Source of the DNA: Erysipelotrichaceae bacterium
GTDB taxonomy: Bacteria > Bacillota_I > Bacilli_A > Erysipelotrichales > Erysipelotrichaceae
Direction: 5' to 3'
Length of the DNA stretch: 38,328 nucleotides
NCBI GenBank assembly: GCA_019415435.1
Contig: DXZE01000016.1
Span: forward strand, 1-38,328
The notes under the pieces are model-generated. The model was not told where the DNA came from, made no database searches, and saw only the letters and a list, made by a program, of their open reading frames with translations. A program made the translations under genes and the position numbers. Of this stretch, positions 17,575-24,588 are shown piece after piece; the stretch's first letter is position 1; each line of letters opens with the position of its first letter.

Positions 17575-18609
17575 TTATTTACAAGTAGTAATATTATGTC
17601 CTGTTGCATTGTGATGAACAACATGAGAAGTGGCTTCATGGTGTACTGTTTTATATGTTGCATCGTGATGAACAGTACGATTTATTGCAACTTTCTGTCC
17701 GTATCCAGAACCGTCATGATTATTTTCCATGTGCTCTTCCATTGCTGGCGCATCGGATGTATGAAAGTGGTCTGAAAAGCCACAATCTAATTCATAATGA
17801 TCGAATACTTGTTCGTCCCATGCCGGCTGATCCACAACTGTTTCATCCCAAGCTGGCTGATCCACAACTGTTTCATCCCATGCTGCTTTATCCTGTACCC
17901 ATGTTGTGGTACAAGTCTGTTTATGTGTAGTTCCACCTGATCCTTTATTACTATTGGAGTTATTGGTGGTTGCAGACTGACTACCGGATGACTTATTTTT
18001 ATTACCAGATGCTTGATTATTGCCGGATGTATTCTTATTCGCAGACGAATTATTGCTCTTATTGGTGTTTTGTGTTGCCTTTGATTCTGTATTTGCCTTC
18101 TTTTCTGTTTCCTTCTTACTATCCGCTGTTGCTGTTGCAGATGGTGAAGGTGTTGCCTTATTTAATTCATCTAGCTTTTTCTGATAGCCTTCAATATCAG
18201 TCTTTAACACTTTAATTATTGAATTGTATTCACTTTTTTTGTCGGCTTCATCAACATCTTTTACTTCTTCCTGTAATGCAGACAGATATTTATTTGCCGC
18301 TTCGTTTGCTGTTTTATAAACCTTCTGCTTTTCATCATCAGTAGACTTATCATTGAGTGTTTCTACTTCCTTTACACTCTTTTCATAAGCTGCCTTTGCA
18401 TCCTTTAATGCTGCTGATTCTTTAACTGTTGTTGCAGCTATTGGTGTAGGTGCTGCATCGGCACTATTGACCGTCTTATTGATATTTGCCATAACAACTG
18501 TGCAACAAATAGCCACTACAACAAGGCAGACAATTACAATGCATAATGCTTTCTTATACTTAGGAGCGTTCTTAAACGCACCTGTCACCTTTTGAAACCA
18601 TTGTTTCAC
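17575..18609 (-). CDS. Membrane-anchored protein with Trp/Asp repeats and His-rich C-terminus; start depends on a frameshift
   Basis: Function unknown. Numbered from the GTG at 18609 it has 344 residues: a basic N-terminus, one membrane segment (about 21-41), a charged helical or coiled stretch (60-150), and a Ser/Thr/Asn/Lys linker (150-230). The C-terminal module has a 10-residue repeat WDETVVDQPA (244-263), a Cys/His-rich segment (276-298) and three HH-x-AT repeats (314-336). The tail probably lies outside the cell and may bind metal. The GTG has no usable Shine-Dalgarno sequence. A strong one (AGAAGGAG) precedes an ATG at 18644, three bases after the comB-like stop, but that frame reaches the gene only by a -1 shift at an A8 run. 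The N-terminus is therefore probably MTEKNKKK followed by ESGKVKQW. Confidence 0.6.
   Translation of the reverse strand: MKQWFQKVTGAFKNAPKYKKALCIVIVCLVVVAICCTVVMANINKTVNSADAAPTPIAATTVKESAALKDAKAAYEKSVKEVETLNDKSTDDEKQKVYKTANEAANKYLSALQEEVKDVDEADKKSEYNSIIKVLKTDIEGYQKKLDELNKATPSPSATATADSKKETEKKANTESKATQNTNKSNNSSANKNTSGNNQASGNKNKSSGSQSATTNNSNSNKGSGGTTHKQTCTTTWVQDKAAWDETVVDQPAWDETVVDQPAWDEQVFDHYELDCGFSDHFHTSDAPAMEEHMENNHDGSGYGQKVAINRTVHHDATYKTVHHEATSHVVHHNATGHNITTCK
17821..17880 (-). repeat. Two tandem 30-bp repeats
   Basis: Positions 17821-17850 and 17851-17880 are direct copies differing in the first few bases; they share 25 identical bases ending in TTTCATCCCA. Each encodes the 10-residue unit WDETVVDQPA read on the minus strand. 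Degenerate units flank them on both sides. Confidence 0.9.
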
Positions 18610-18614
18610 CTTCC

Positions 18615-18660
18615 CAGATTCTTTTTTTTGTTCTTCTCTGTCATAAACTATCTCCTTCTT
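18615..18660 (-). other. Candidate slippery site: A8 run near the start of the repeat/His-rich gene
   Basis: After AGAAGGAG and a seven-base spacer, the ATG at 18644 reads ATG ACA GAG AAG AAC AAA AAA AAG and stops at codon 13. The A_AAA_AAG heptamer is a classic -1 slippery sequence, and an A8 run also permits polymerase slippage. A -1 shift joins this start to the long frame at GAA TCT GGG AAG GTG. A real one-base deletion or a sequencing error in the homopolymer would look identical. Confidence 0.45.
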
Positions 18661-19340
18661 ACAGCATGCATGACTGTAAGACCATTTTCTTTTTCTGCTT
18701 TGATCGCAAAAGGAAAGATATTACGGGCAATACAGAGATTAAAATCAGCCTGTGGAAATACATCCTGCTGGGCCGGGTCAAAGAATTTTTTACCTTCACT
18801 GTAGCGTAAATCTGAAGCCTTTCTATCTATATCTTTCATCGGGTTATGTTCTAAAAGTGACTTCAGATATTCTGCACATAACTGATCTTCTTCCGTGTCT
18901 TTTCCTTCCCATCCCATGCATACAAGTGATACATGTTCCGGCTTCATGGATTCTATGTAATCCGCTGTAGCCTTTGCGTTGACTAATGCACCTGTCAATA
19001 TTGTAGACGCGTGAACAGCATCCTTAATTCCCTGGGTACCATTACTGGTTGTATGAACTGCGGTTTTACCATGCATATCCAGATGTTCTATGGCTGATGG
19101 GGAATTACCATAGTCAAAGCCAGGCAGTATCCTGCCATGTCTTTCACCTATCAGAATATATTCAGGATGTTCTTTCTTTAATGCACAAGCTGTTTCCTTG
19201 TCACCTACTGCATATATTTTTTCAATACCGTTATGAAACAGGTACGATTCTAATGTAAAGGCACGAAAGACATCAATAATTACAGTTACACCCTGCGCAA
19301 GTGCAGCACCCTGTTCTTTATGGAGTATCTCAATATTCAT
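18648..19340 (-). CDS. ComB-family 2-phosphosulfolactate phosphatase-like protein
   Basis: Resembles the ComB family (Mg-dependent 2-phosphosulfolactate phosphatase). Supporting segments are TVIIDVFRAFTLESYLF near the N-terminus, LIGERHGRILPGFDYGNSPS, HTTSNGTQGI and VSLVCMGWEGKDTEEDQLCAEYL. I use the ATG at 19340 (MNIEILHKE, 230 residues), nine bases after AAGGA; an ATG at 19346 is possible. In methanogens the family serves coenzyme M synthesis; a gut Bacillota is unlikely to make coenzyme M, so the true substrate is unknown. It is directly upstream of, and translationally close to, the repeat/His-rich gene. Confidence 0.75.
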   Translation of the reverse strand: MNIEILHKEQGAALAQGVTVIIDVFRAFTLESYLFHNGIEKIYAVGDKETACALKKEHPEYILIGERHGRILPGFDYGNSPSAIEHLDMHGKTAVHTTSNGTQGIKDAVHASTILTGALVNAKATADYIESMKPEHVSLVCMGWEGKDTEEDQLCAEYLKSLLEHNPMKDIDRKASDLRYSEGKKFFDPAQQDVFPQADFNLCIARNIFPFAIKAEKENGLTVMHAVRRR

Positions 19341-19363
19341 TTTCATAAATCCTTTCACGCAAC

Positions 19364-19393
19364 ATGATAGCACTTACTTGCGAAATCCGTCAT
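19364..19393 (-). promoter_or_regulatory. Candidate promoter for the comB-like gene
   Basis: Minus strand ATGACG (19393-19388), an 18-base spacer, then TATCAT (19369-19364). It overlaps the opposing promoter of the plus-strand gene at 19413, so the two would compete for RNA polymerase in a gap of about 72 bases. Confidence 0.35.
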
Positions 19394-19406
19394 TTCGTCA
19401 TATATT
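19378..19406 (+). promoter_or_regulatory. Promoter placing the 19413 ATG at the transcript 5' end
   Basis: TTGCGA (19378-19383), 17-base spacer, TATATT (19401-19406). Only six bases separate the -10 from the ATG at 19413, and no Shine-Dalgarno sequence is present, so transcription should start at or next to the A of the start codon. Confidence 0.55.
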
Positions 19407-19412
19407 CGAGTT

Positions 19413-19898
19413 ATGAATAAGAATACGAATAAAACTTATTATCCTTTCAGATATCTTCATCATTATGCCTATACCGTAGGTATTTATGGAAATGAAAAAC
19501 CGGTAGTTGTGAAAGGTCCTCTTGTATTACGTACCTATTACCGTGATCAGGCTAAAACAATCATTGATGTAAGACATACCTCTGCTTATTATGCGGATGA
19601 ATTATTCTATGAAACAAATAAGGCATTAAGAGAAGCACGCGGTGAAACGATTAACAGCAGAAGGGACCTGGCAGAAATACCAGTACCTGGCTTAGATGAC
19701 CAGTATCATATTCTCTATAATTTAGCCGAAGTACCTTCTGGCGCATTTAATGACAGGCTTGCGATTGTGTCCTATTGGGATCCGGATGCGGTTGGCGTAG
19801 GTGTCATTATCAGACATGACCCTGATACAGGCGTACAGTATCTGACTGAGTCAGAAGCGAGATCGATTGTACAGAAGTTAAATGAAGTAAATTCATAA
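19413..19898 (+). CDS. Conserved-looking hypothetical protein, probably leaderless mRNA
   Basis: I do not recognise the family. The 161-residue protein is soluble, with no signal peptide or membrane segment. It has a Tyr-rich N-terminal third (YYPFRYLHHYAYTVGIYG) and a hydrophobic strand pattern (DRLAIVSYWD, VGVGVIIRHD) towards the C-terminus. It is one of very few plus-strand genes in the core part of the window and has no neighbour on its strand. It shares a terminator with the convergent pdp gene. The open frame is clean and has a good promoter, so it is likely real. Confidence 0.7.
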   Translation: MNKNTNKTYYPFRYLHHYAYTVGIYGNEKPVVVKGPLVLRTYYRDQAKTIIDVRHTSAYYADELFYETNKALREARGETINSRRDLAEIPVPGLDDQYHILYNLAEVPSGAFNDRLAIVSYWDPDAVGVGVIIRHDPDTGVQYLTESEARSIVQKLNEVNS

Positions 19899-19932
19899 AG
19901 TAAAAAGTGGGCGAACCCACTTTTTACTTTAT
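19895..19932. terminator. Bidirectional terminator holding both stop codons
   Basis: A perfect 17-bp stem, ATAAAGTAAAAAGTGGG (19895-19911) with its complement (19916-19932), around a CGAA loop. It lies between convergent genes, and each gene's TAA (19896-19898 on plus, 19931-19929 on minus) is inside a stem arm. A-rich and T-rich arm ends provide a U-tract for both directions. Confidence 0.9.
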
Positions 19933-21269
19933 AAACCGCAATCGTCATTCTTTTCGGTGACAACACCATAGACCATCGGCATTGGCTCTCCCTTTTCAGG
20001 TTCAATAACAATAGCCTCATGGAGCATATCTTCTACTTCTTTCAAAGATGCATCATTATTTACATACAGTGTGCATAATGGATCACCTTTATGGATTTCA
20101 TCACCACATCTTACTTTCATGACTAAGCCTACTGCAGGATCAATGACATCATCTTTCTTTGCCCTTCCTGCCCCAAGCATCTGGGCGGCTGTACCAATCT
20201 CTTCTGCATTCATCTTGGCAACATAACCATCAGACAAAGCAGGTAAGTCTATCTTCTGCTTTACTGCAACCAGCTTCTCCATATTCTCTACAGTTAAGTA
20301 GCTGGCATCTCCACCTTCTAAGGCAATCATGTTCTGTAACTTCTTTAAACCAGAACCATCTTTGATCTTTTCCTGAAGCATCTTTCTTGCCTGTTCTTCA
20401 TTTTCAGCTAAGTTGCCAAGAACGAGCATATTCTCACCTAACAGCATGCATACTTCATATAAAGGATCTGTTTCAGGAATCTTACCGCTTAATAACTGTA
20501 CGGCTTCTCTTACTTCCAGAGCATTGCCTACAGCCATACCCAGCGGCTGATTCATGTCTGTCACAAGAGCTCTTACTTTTCTGCCTACAAGTGTACCGAT
20601 CTTAACCATCAGCCTGGCTAATGTAAAAGCTTCTTCTTTTGTACGCATGAATGCACCAGTACCTGTCTTAACATCCAAAACAATTGCATCAGAACCACTT
20701 GCCAGTTTCTTTGACATAATGGATGACGCAATTAAAGGAATAGAGCGTACGGTCGCTGTAACATCTCTTAAGGCATACATCTTCTTATCAGCCGGAACGA
20801 GGTTTCCGGTCTGTCCGATTACGGCTACACCATTCTTTCTGACAATATCCTTAAAGGATTCCATAGACTGTTCGATATTTGTGCCAGGTATGGATTCTAA
20901 CTTATCTAGTGTTCCGCCTGTATGACCTAAGCCTCTGCCACTCATCTTGGCAACGGTTCCACCGCATGCGGCTACTAATGGTGCTACTACTAATGTTGTT
21001 GTATCACCTACACCACCGGTAGAATGCTTATCCAGCTTGACACCAGGTAAATCAGAAAGATCTACAACATCACCAGAATGCATCATTGCCATCGTTAATT
21101 CTGCAGTTTCCTGTGGTGTCATATTTCTCTGTTCAATAGCCATCATCATCGCAGCCATCTGGTAATCCGGAATTTCACCATTCACAAAACCAGATACCAT
21201 GTACTGGATTTCTTCCCTGGTTAAAACACCGCCATCTGCTTTCTTTTCAATTAAATCAACAAATCTCAT
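19929..21269 (-). CDS. pdp: Pyrimidine-nucleoside phosphorylase
   Basis: Cleaves uridine, thymidine and deoxyuridine with phosphate to base and (deoxy)ribose 1-phosphate. The 446-residue protein has the thymidine/pyrimidine phosphorylase signature KLDKHSTGGVGD near residue 80, followed by GRGLGHTGGTLDKLESIPG, and the C-terminal barrel-sandwich domain. Length suits the Bacillus-type dual-specificity enzyme; thymidine phosphorylase (deoA) is the alternative and cannot be excluded. GAGGAG precedes the ATG. A cre-like palindrome overlaps its likely -10, in keeping with salvage/catabolic regulation by CcpA. Confidence 0.9.
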   Translation of the reverse strand: MRFVDLIEKKADGGVLTREEIQYMVSGFVNGEIPDYQMAAMMMAIEQRNMTPQETAELTMAMMHSGDVVDLSDLPGVKLDKHSTGGVGDTTTLVVAPLVAACGGTVAKMSGRGLGHTGGTLDKLESIPGTNIEQSMESFKDIVRKNGVAVIGQTGNLVPADKKMYALRDVTATVRSIPLIASSIMSKKLASGSDAIVLDVKTGTGAFMRTKEEAFTLARLMVKIGTLVGRKVRALVTDMNQPLGMAVGNALEVREAVQLLSGKIPETDPLYEVCMLLGENMLVLGNLAENEEQARKMLQEKIKDGSGLKKLQNMIALEGGDASYLTVENMEKLVAVKQKIDLPALSDGYVAKMNAEEIGTAAQMLGAGRAKKDDVIDPAVGLVMKVRCGDEIHKGDPLCTLYVNNDASLKEVEDMLHEAIVIEPEKGEPMPMVYGVVTEKNDDCGL

Positions 21270-21317
21270 GTAAAAAATACTCCTCGGAACATCTATATGT
21301 TCACAACCTATACATCT

Positions 21318-21346
21318 ATTGTAAGCGCTTTACATAAGAAATCCAA
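21318..21346 (-). promoter_or_regulatory. pdp promoter with overlapping cre-like palindrome
   Basis: Minus strand TTGGAT (21346-21341), 17-base spacer, TACAAT (21323-21318). The plus-strand palindrome TGTAAGCGCTTTACA (21320-21334) overlaps the -10 and resembles a CcpA cre site with one extra base in one half. A further 6-bp inverted repeat, GAACAT-CTAT-ATGTTC (21287-21302), lies between the start point and the Shine-Dalgarno sequence. Confidence 0.45.
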
Positions 21347-21365
21347 GTTTCGAATGATGAACCTG

Positions 21366-21602
21366 TTAACTGCGGTAAAGACCTTCCCGTACAATGGAAA
21401 GAGTCAGTCCGTAATACCATGAAGAAACTTTTGTTCTGGTTGTGTTTAAAAGCCTGGCACAGGTATCTAATGGCTTATGGTTCAGATAACAGTTAATTAA
21501 TGTATGCCACTCTTCATTACTTAATTCTCCCTGATTGTCATACATGTGATCTTTCATATACCGCTCAATACCTGCATATTCAATTGCATCTGTTTTTGTC
21601 AT
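21366..21602 (-). CDS. Small HTH-like protein of unknown function
   Basis: I start at the ATG at 21602 (MTKTDAIEYAGI), nine bases after AGGAGG, giving 78 residues; the longer frame from 21656 would translate through the Shine-Dalgarno region. The C-terminal half (LDTCARLLNTTRTKVSSWYYGLTLS) has the look of a helix-turn-helix with a recognition helix, so it may bind DNA, but I cannot name the family. Its Shine-Dalgarno sequence is buried in a hairpin very like the one before the SSB-like gene at 26660-27013. Confidence 0.65.
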   Translation of the reverse strand: MTKTDAIEYAGIERYMKDHMYDNQGELSNEEWHTLINCYLNHKPLDTCARLLNTTRTKVSSWYYGLTLSIVREGLYRS

Positions 21603-21606
21603 ACAT

Positions 21607-21646
21607 AAAAACCTCCTGGTCATACTATGACAGACAGAAGGTTTCT
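21607..21646 (-). promoter_or_regulatory. Hairpin sequestering the Shine-Dalgarno sequence of the small HTH-like gene
   Basis: Minus strand AGAAACCTTCTG (21646-21635) pairs with CAGGAGGTTTTT (21618-21607) over 12 bp with two G-U pairs. An inner GTCAT/ATGAC stem fills the loop. AGGAGG is fully inside the 3' arm and the ATG follows at 21602. The T-run of the 3' arm means it could also stop transcripts coming from the DUF554 remnant. Confidence 0.6.
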
Positions 21647-21668
21647 GATTGTACATGATGATGTACTG

Positions 21669-22315
21669 TTAAAAATATGCCCGGATTACCGCAATCAGTA
21701 TTGCCGGTAACATATTCCCGATCCTGAATGTTTTAGACCAGAAAGATTAATACCGACACAAGACACCAGAGTATTTCCGGTTAAAGATAAACCAGATAAT
21801 GCTTCAGCAGTCATAACCGGCGCGATGAAGCTTGCTGATAGAGTAATAGCTCCCTGTAAGACAGCTGCCGGTATAAAGGCAAACAAACAGCCTCAACCAA
21901 GTGAAGAAGTCATAACATAATAATCAGAGCATCGAGGGCAGACTTTACCATTAAAGTTGTATAGTCACCCTGCATACCATCCTGAATGGCACCTGCGACT
22001 GCCATAGCACCAATACATACCGTTAAGGAAGCACATACGAAGGCAATGACGAAAGCATCATCTGAATCATTGCCTGTTTTCTTCTTTAACCAGATGTCGA
22101 ATCTTTCCATGGTTCCATTCACTTCAAGGGTGCCATTGTTTACAGAAAACATCTCTTTTTAAAGTATCGCTTAAACCCACAACAATAACAGCCATTCCAT
22201 TGACTTTAATCAAAGCATCACGAATATCTGCCTTCAGAAACCGGCTGTCAGCCTGTCCCAGAATACCACCCGGGATAATGGCACCGGCATTGATTAATGT
22301 ACCTGTTCCATGCAT
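21669..22315 (-). pseudogene. Decayed DUF554 (YqgA-like) membrane protein gene
   Basis: Three minus-strand frames together spell a DUF554 protein in order. They are MHGTGTLINAGAIIPGGILG (22315-22124), then VNNGTLEVNGTM...LTVCIGAMAVAGAIQDG (22152-21910), then FAFIPAAVLQGAITLSASFIAP (21886-21695), with the tail GNMLPAILIAVIRAYF ending at TAA 21671-21669. At least three frame changes, a TGA and an apparent loss of the segment after NGTM show that it is nonfunctional. It begins directly after the stop of the zinc-ribbon gene. Confidence 0.8.
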
Positions 22316-22317
22316 AG

Positions 22318-23295
22318 TTAATCCAGCTTATGACCGCAATGAGAACAGAAGTGAACATCCGCTTCATCTAATGTATGACCGCAATATGGACAGAAACGAA
22401 GGGTTTTGTTTTGTTCTGCAGGTTTATCAGTTTCTTCCTCTTTCGTTGTATCTTCCATAGAAGTATCATTTTCAGATTCTGAAGGCGCAGCATTTGTTTC
22501 CTGCTGGTTTTGTGTTTCCTCTGTTTCTACACTATGATCTGTGGTTCCAGGATCTTTTGTTTCAGATACAGCAGGAACAGGTTCTTCTGATTTTGTTTGT
22601 TCTTCCTGGCTGCTTTCATCAGTCATAGTAACAGTATCTTCTTTAAGAGAATCAGGCTGTACCTTCTCTGTAACAGGTTCTGCAGATACTTCTTTTGTCT
22701 GTACCATTACGGCATTCTCATTAACCGGCTGCACATAGTAATCTGTAAATAAGAAACGACGCTTATGGTAATAGATGATATTCAGAATAAAGAATATCCA
22801 TAAAGCTATCGTAATCAGAATCATAACTGCTAATAGAATAGAGAATAATCTTTTTAAATCACCGCTTAAAACAAGTATACCCAGGCTTGTGAGTACTTCC
22901 CTGCTTTCAGTTATCCATATAACAAACACAGCCGTAAGAACACATGTAACCACCCCCGTCATAAACAGCCACAGATTTTTTCCATACGGCTTGTATCTTA
23001 GTAAACCAATCCATGTACCGATATGCAGGATTAAGGCTGTTGTTAATACAAGGAAAGATACAATCAATGGCCATAAGAGAATACCTGGTGAAGAGACAGA
23101 TAAAGAAGAATCATATGCCTTGGTGATCGTATTCAGCATCTCCCCATGGGCAAAAGAATCCGGAAAGAACATCTCCGTTATAAACTGATACATCACAAAT
23201 AAGATACTTAGAATACATACTGGTAAGCCAATACCTGTCAGAAAATGATGCCACTTCATTGGTGCTGCTTTACGATCTGTATATTTTATTTTCAT
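22318..23295 (-). CDS. Multi-pass membrane protein with C-terminal zinc ribbon
   Basis: Function unknown. The 325-residue protein has about four membrane segments: near residues 15-40, 75-95, 105-130 and 145-175. A Glu/Thr/Ser/Gln-rich acidic linker (about 200-295) follows, then a zinc ribbon RFCPYCGHTLDEADVHFCSHCGHKLD at the extreme C-terminus with four Cys ligands in two C-x2-C pairs. AGGAGG precedes the ATG. It lies 11 bases after trmD, so it probably belongs to the same transcription unit. Proteins with a membrane domain plus a zinc ribbon are common in Bacillota, and their role is usually unassigned. Confidence 0.8.
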   Translation of the reverse strand: MKIKYTDRKAAPMKWHHFLTGIGLPVCILSILFVMYQFITEMFFPDSFAHGEMLNTITKAYDSSLSVSSPGILLWPLIVSFLVLTTALILHIGTWIGLLRYKPYGKNLWLFMTGVVTCVLTAVFVIWITESREVLTSLGILVLSGDLKRLFSILLAVMILITIALWIFFILNIIYYHKRRFLFTDYYVQPVNENAVMVQTKEVSAEPVTEKVQPDSLKEDTVTMTDESSQEEQTKSEEPVPAVSETKDPGTTDHSVETEETQNQQETNAAPSESENDTSMEDTTKEEETDKPAEQNKTLRFCPYCGHTLDEADVHFCSHCGHKLD

Positions 23296-23306
23296 AAATA
23301 AGCCTC

Positions 23307-24032
23307 CTAAAGCAAACCTTGTTCCATAAGCTTCTTGACTGCTTTTTCTTCTTCTTTAGTAAAGATATGCTTTTCATATAAATCCGGACGCTGTTTCTTT
23401 GTTAACAGAATGGACTGTTGCAAACGCCACTCCCGGATCTTCTGATGGTTTCCACTTAACAATATATCCGGAACCTTTTCACCTTTATAATCTGATGGCT
23501 GCGTATATTGGGGATATTCAAGTAATCCATTTTCATAGCTTTCTTCTTCTGTACTGCCTTCTGTAATAGCTCCCTTTAACAGTCTGATAACAGAATCCAT
23601 AACAGCCATACTGGCCACTTCCCCGCCTGTTAAGACATAATCTCCAATAGAGACAAGTTCATCAATATGATTATTAATACGAGCATCCATACCTTCATAA
23701 TGACCGCATAAGATAATCAGATGATCTTTTCGAGAGAATTCATGTGCTTTTTTCTGGGTATAAGGATGACCGGCAGGATTCATCATAATTGTATAGCTTT
23801 GTTCACTGCGTACAGAATTCAGGGCATCTAATACAGGCTGACATTTCATAACCTGTCCCCGCCCACCGCCGAATGGTCTGTCATCGACATGCTTGTAGTT
23901 ATCATGAGCGAAGTCTCTGATCTGTACAAAGTCTACAGATACAAGACCTCTGGATATGGCTCTTCCGATAATAGAGGTATTTAAGAAATCACCATACATT
24001 TCCGGAAATAATGTTAATACTGTAATTCTCAT
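23307..24032 (-). CDS. trmD: tRNA (guanine-N1-)-methyltransferase
   Basis: Methylates G37 of tRNA from SAM, preventing frameshifts. The 241-residue protein has the SPOUT trefoil-knot segments LIILCGHYEGMDARI (about 90-104) and IGDYVLTGGE (about 117-126) and the conserved DDRPFGGGRGQVMKCQP near residue 50. Its ATG overlaps the rimM stop by four bases. Order rpsP-khpA-rimM-trmD is conserved; rplS, which usually follows, is elsewhere here and a zinc-ribbon membrane gene takes its place. Confidence 0.97.
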   Translation of the reverse strand: MRITVLTLFPEMYGDFLNTSIIGRAISRGLVSVDFVQIRDFAHDNYKHVDDRPFGGGRGQVMKCQPVLDALNSVRSEQSYTIMMNPAGHPYTQKKAHEFSRKDHLIILCGHYEGMDARINNHIDELVSIGDYVLTGGEVASMAVMDSVIRLLKGAITEGSTEEESYENGLLEYPQYTQPSDYKGEKVPDILLSGNHQKIREWRLQQSILLTKKQRPDLYEKHIFTKEEEKAVKKLMEQGLL

Positions 24033-24538
24033 AAAAGACCCTCTTCTGCGTGTATCGTAATTGTCTTATCCTGCAGATTTATATCTTTTACAAATTCAGG
24101 GATATTAGGAATCAATACATCTGACATTCCCTTTCTTGATACTCTGATATTGGTATAACGACCAGAAGAATCTTCTACATCCGTAACAATCCCAATATCA
24201 TTACCTTCTTCATTAACAACCTTCAGACCAGTTAATTCATCACGATAATACTGTCCTTCAGGTAGAGAAGGACGCTTTGCTTTATCAATGTAAACATATG
24301 ATCCTTTATACTTTTCAACCTGATTGATATCCTCATGATTTTCAAAGGCAATCAATGGGAATCCCTTATGTCTTCTGTAGCTTTTTACTTTAAAAGGGAC
24401 ATAATCATTTTCATATGCAATGAAAATCTCATTTCCTTTCTGGTACCTCTCTTCATCAAAGTCACTCATACTCTGTATTTTTAACTCACCCCGGATACCA
24501 TGGGTGTTAACAATCTTACCTATACATATGTATTCCAT
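24029..24538 (-). CDS. rimM: Ribosome maturation factor RimM
   Basis: 16S rRNA processing and 30S maturation factor that binds S19. The N-terminal beta-barrel starts ICIGKIVNTHGIRGELK, and the PRC-barrel domain begins near QYYRDELTGLKVV. I use the ATG at 24538 (169 residues) because homologs begin there. An ATG at 24568 has AAGGA upstream and would add ten hydrophobic residues, but it falls in the loop of a terminator hairpin. The chosen ATG lies exactly seven bases after a TATAAT, so the gene may have a leaderless transcript as well as read-through from khpA. Confidence 0.93.
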   Translation of the reverse strand: MEYICIGKIVNTHGIRGELKIQSMSDFDEERYQKGNEIFIAYENDYVPFKVKSYRRHKGFPLIAFENHEDINQVEKYKGSYVYIDKAKRPSLPEGQYYRDELTGLKVVNEEGNDIGIVTDVEDSSGRYTNIRVSRKGMSDVLIPNIPEFVKDINLQDKTITIHAEEGLL

Positions 24539-24545
24539 AGCTACT

Positions 24546-24577
24546 ATTATATAAAAAAGATATGCCATAAGCATATC
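24546..24577 (-). terminator. Terminator between khpA and rimM, fused to a TATAAT box
   Basis: Minus strand GATATGC (24577-24571), loop TTATG, GCATATC (24565-24559), then T6 (24558-24553), followed at once by TATAAT (24551-24546). The hairpin would end part of the rpsP-khpA transcripts. The TATAAT could start rimM seven bases upstream of its ATG, but no convincing -35 was found. Confidence 0.55.
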
Positions 24578-24588
24578 CTTTCCAATAT

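Noticed and set aside
21287..21302. LexA box GAAC...GTTC
   Set aside because: The half-sites are eight bases apart, not four, so it does not fit the Bacillota LexA operator.
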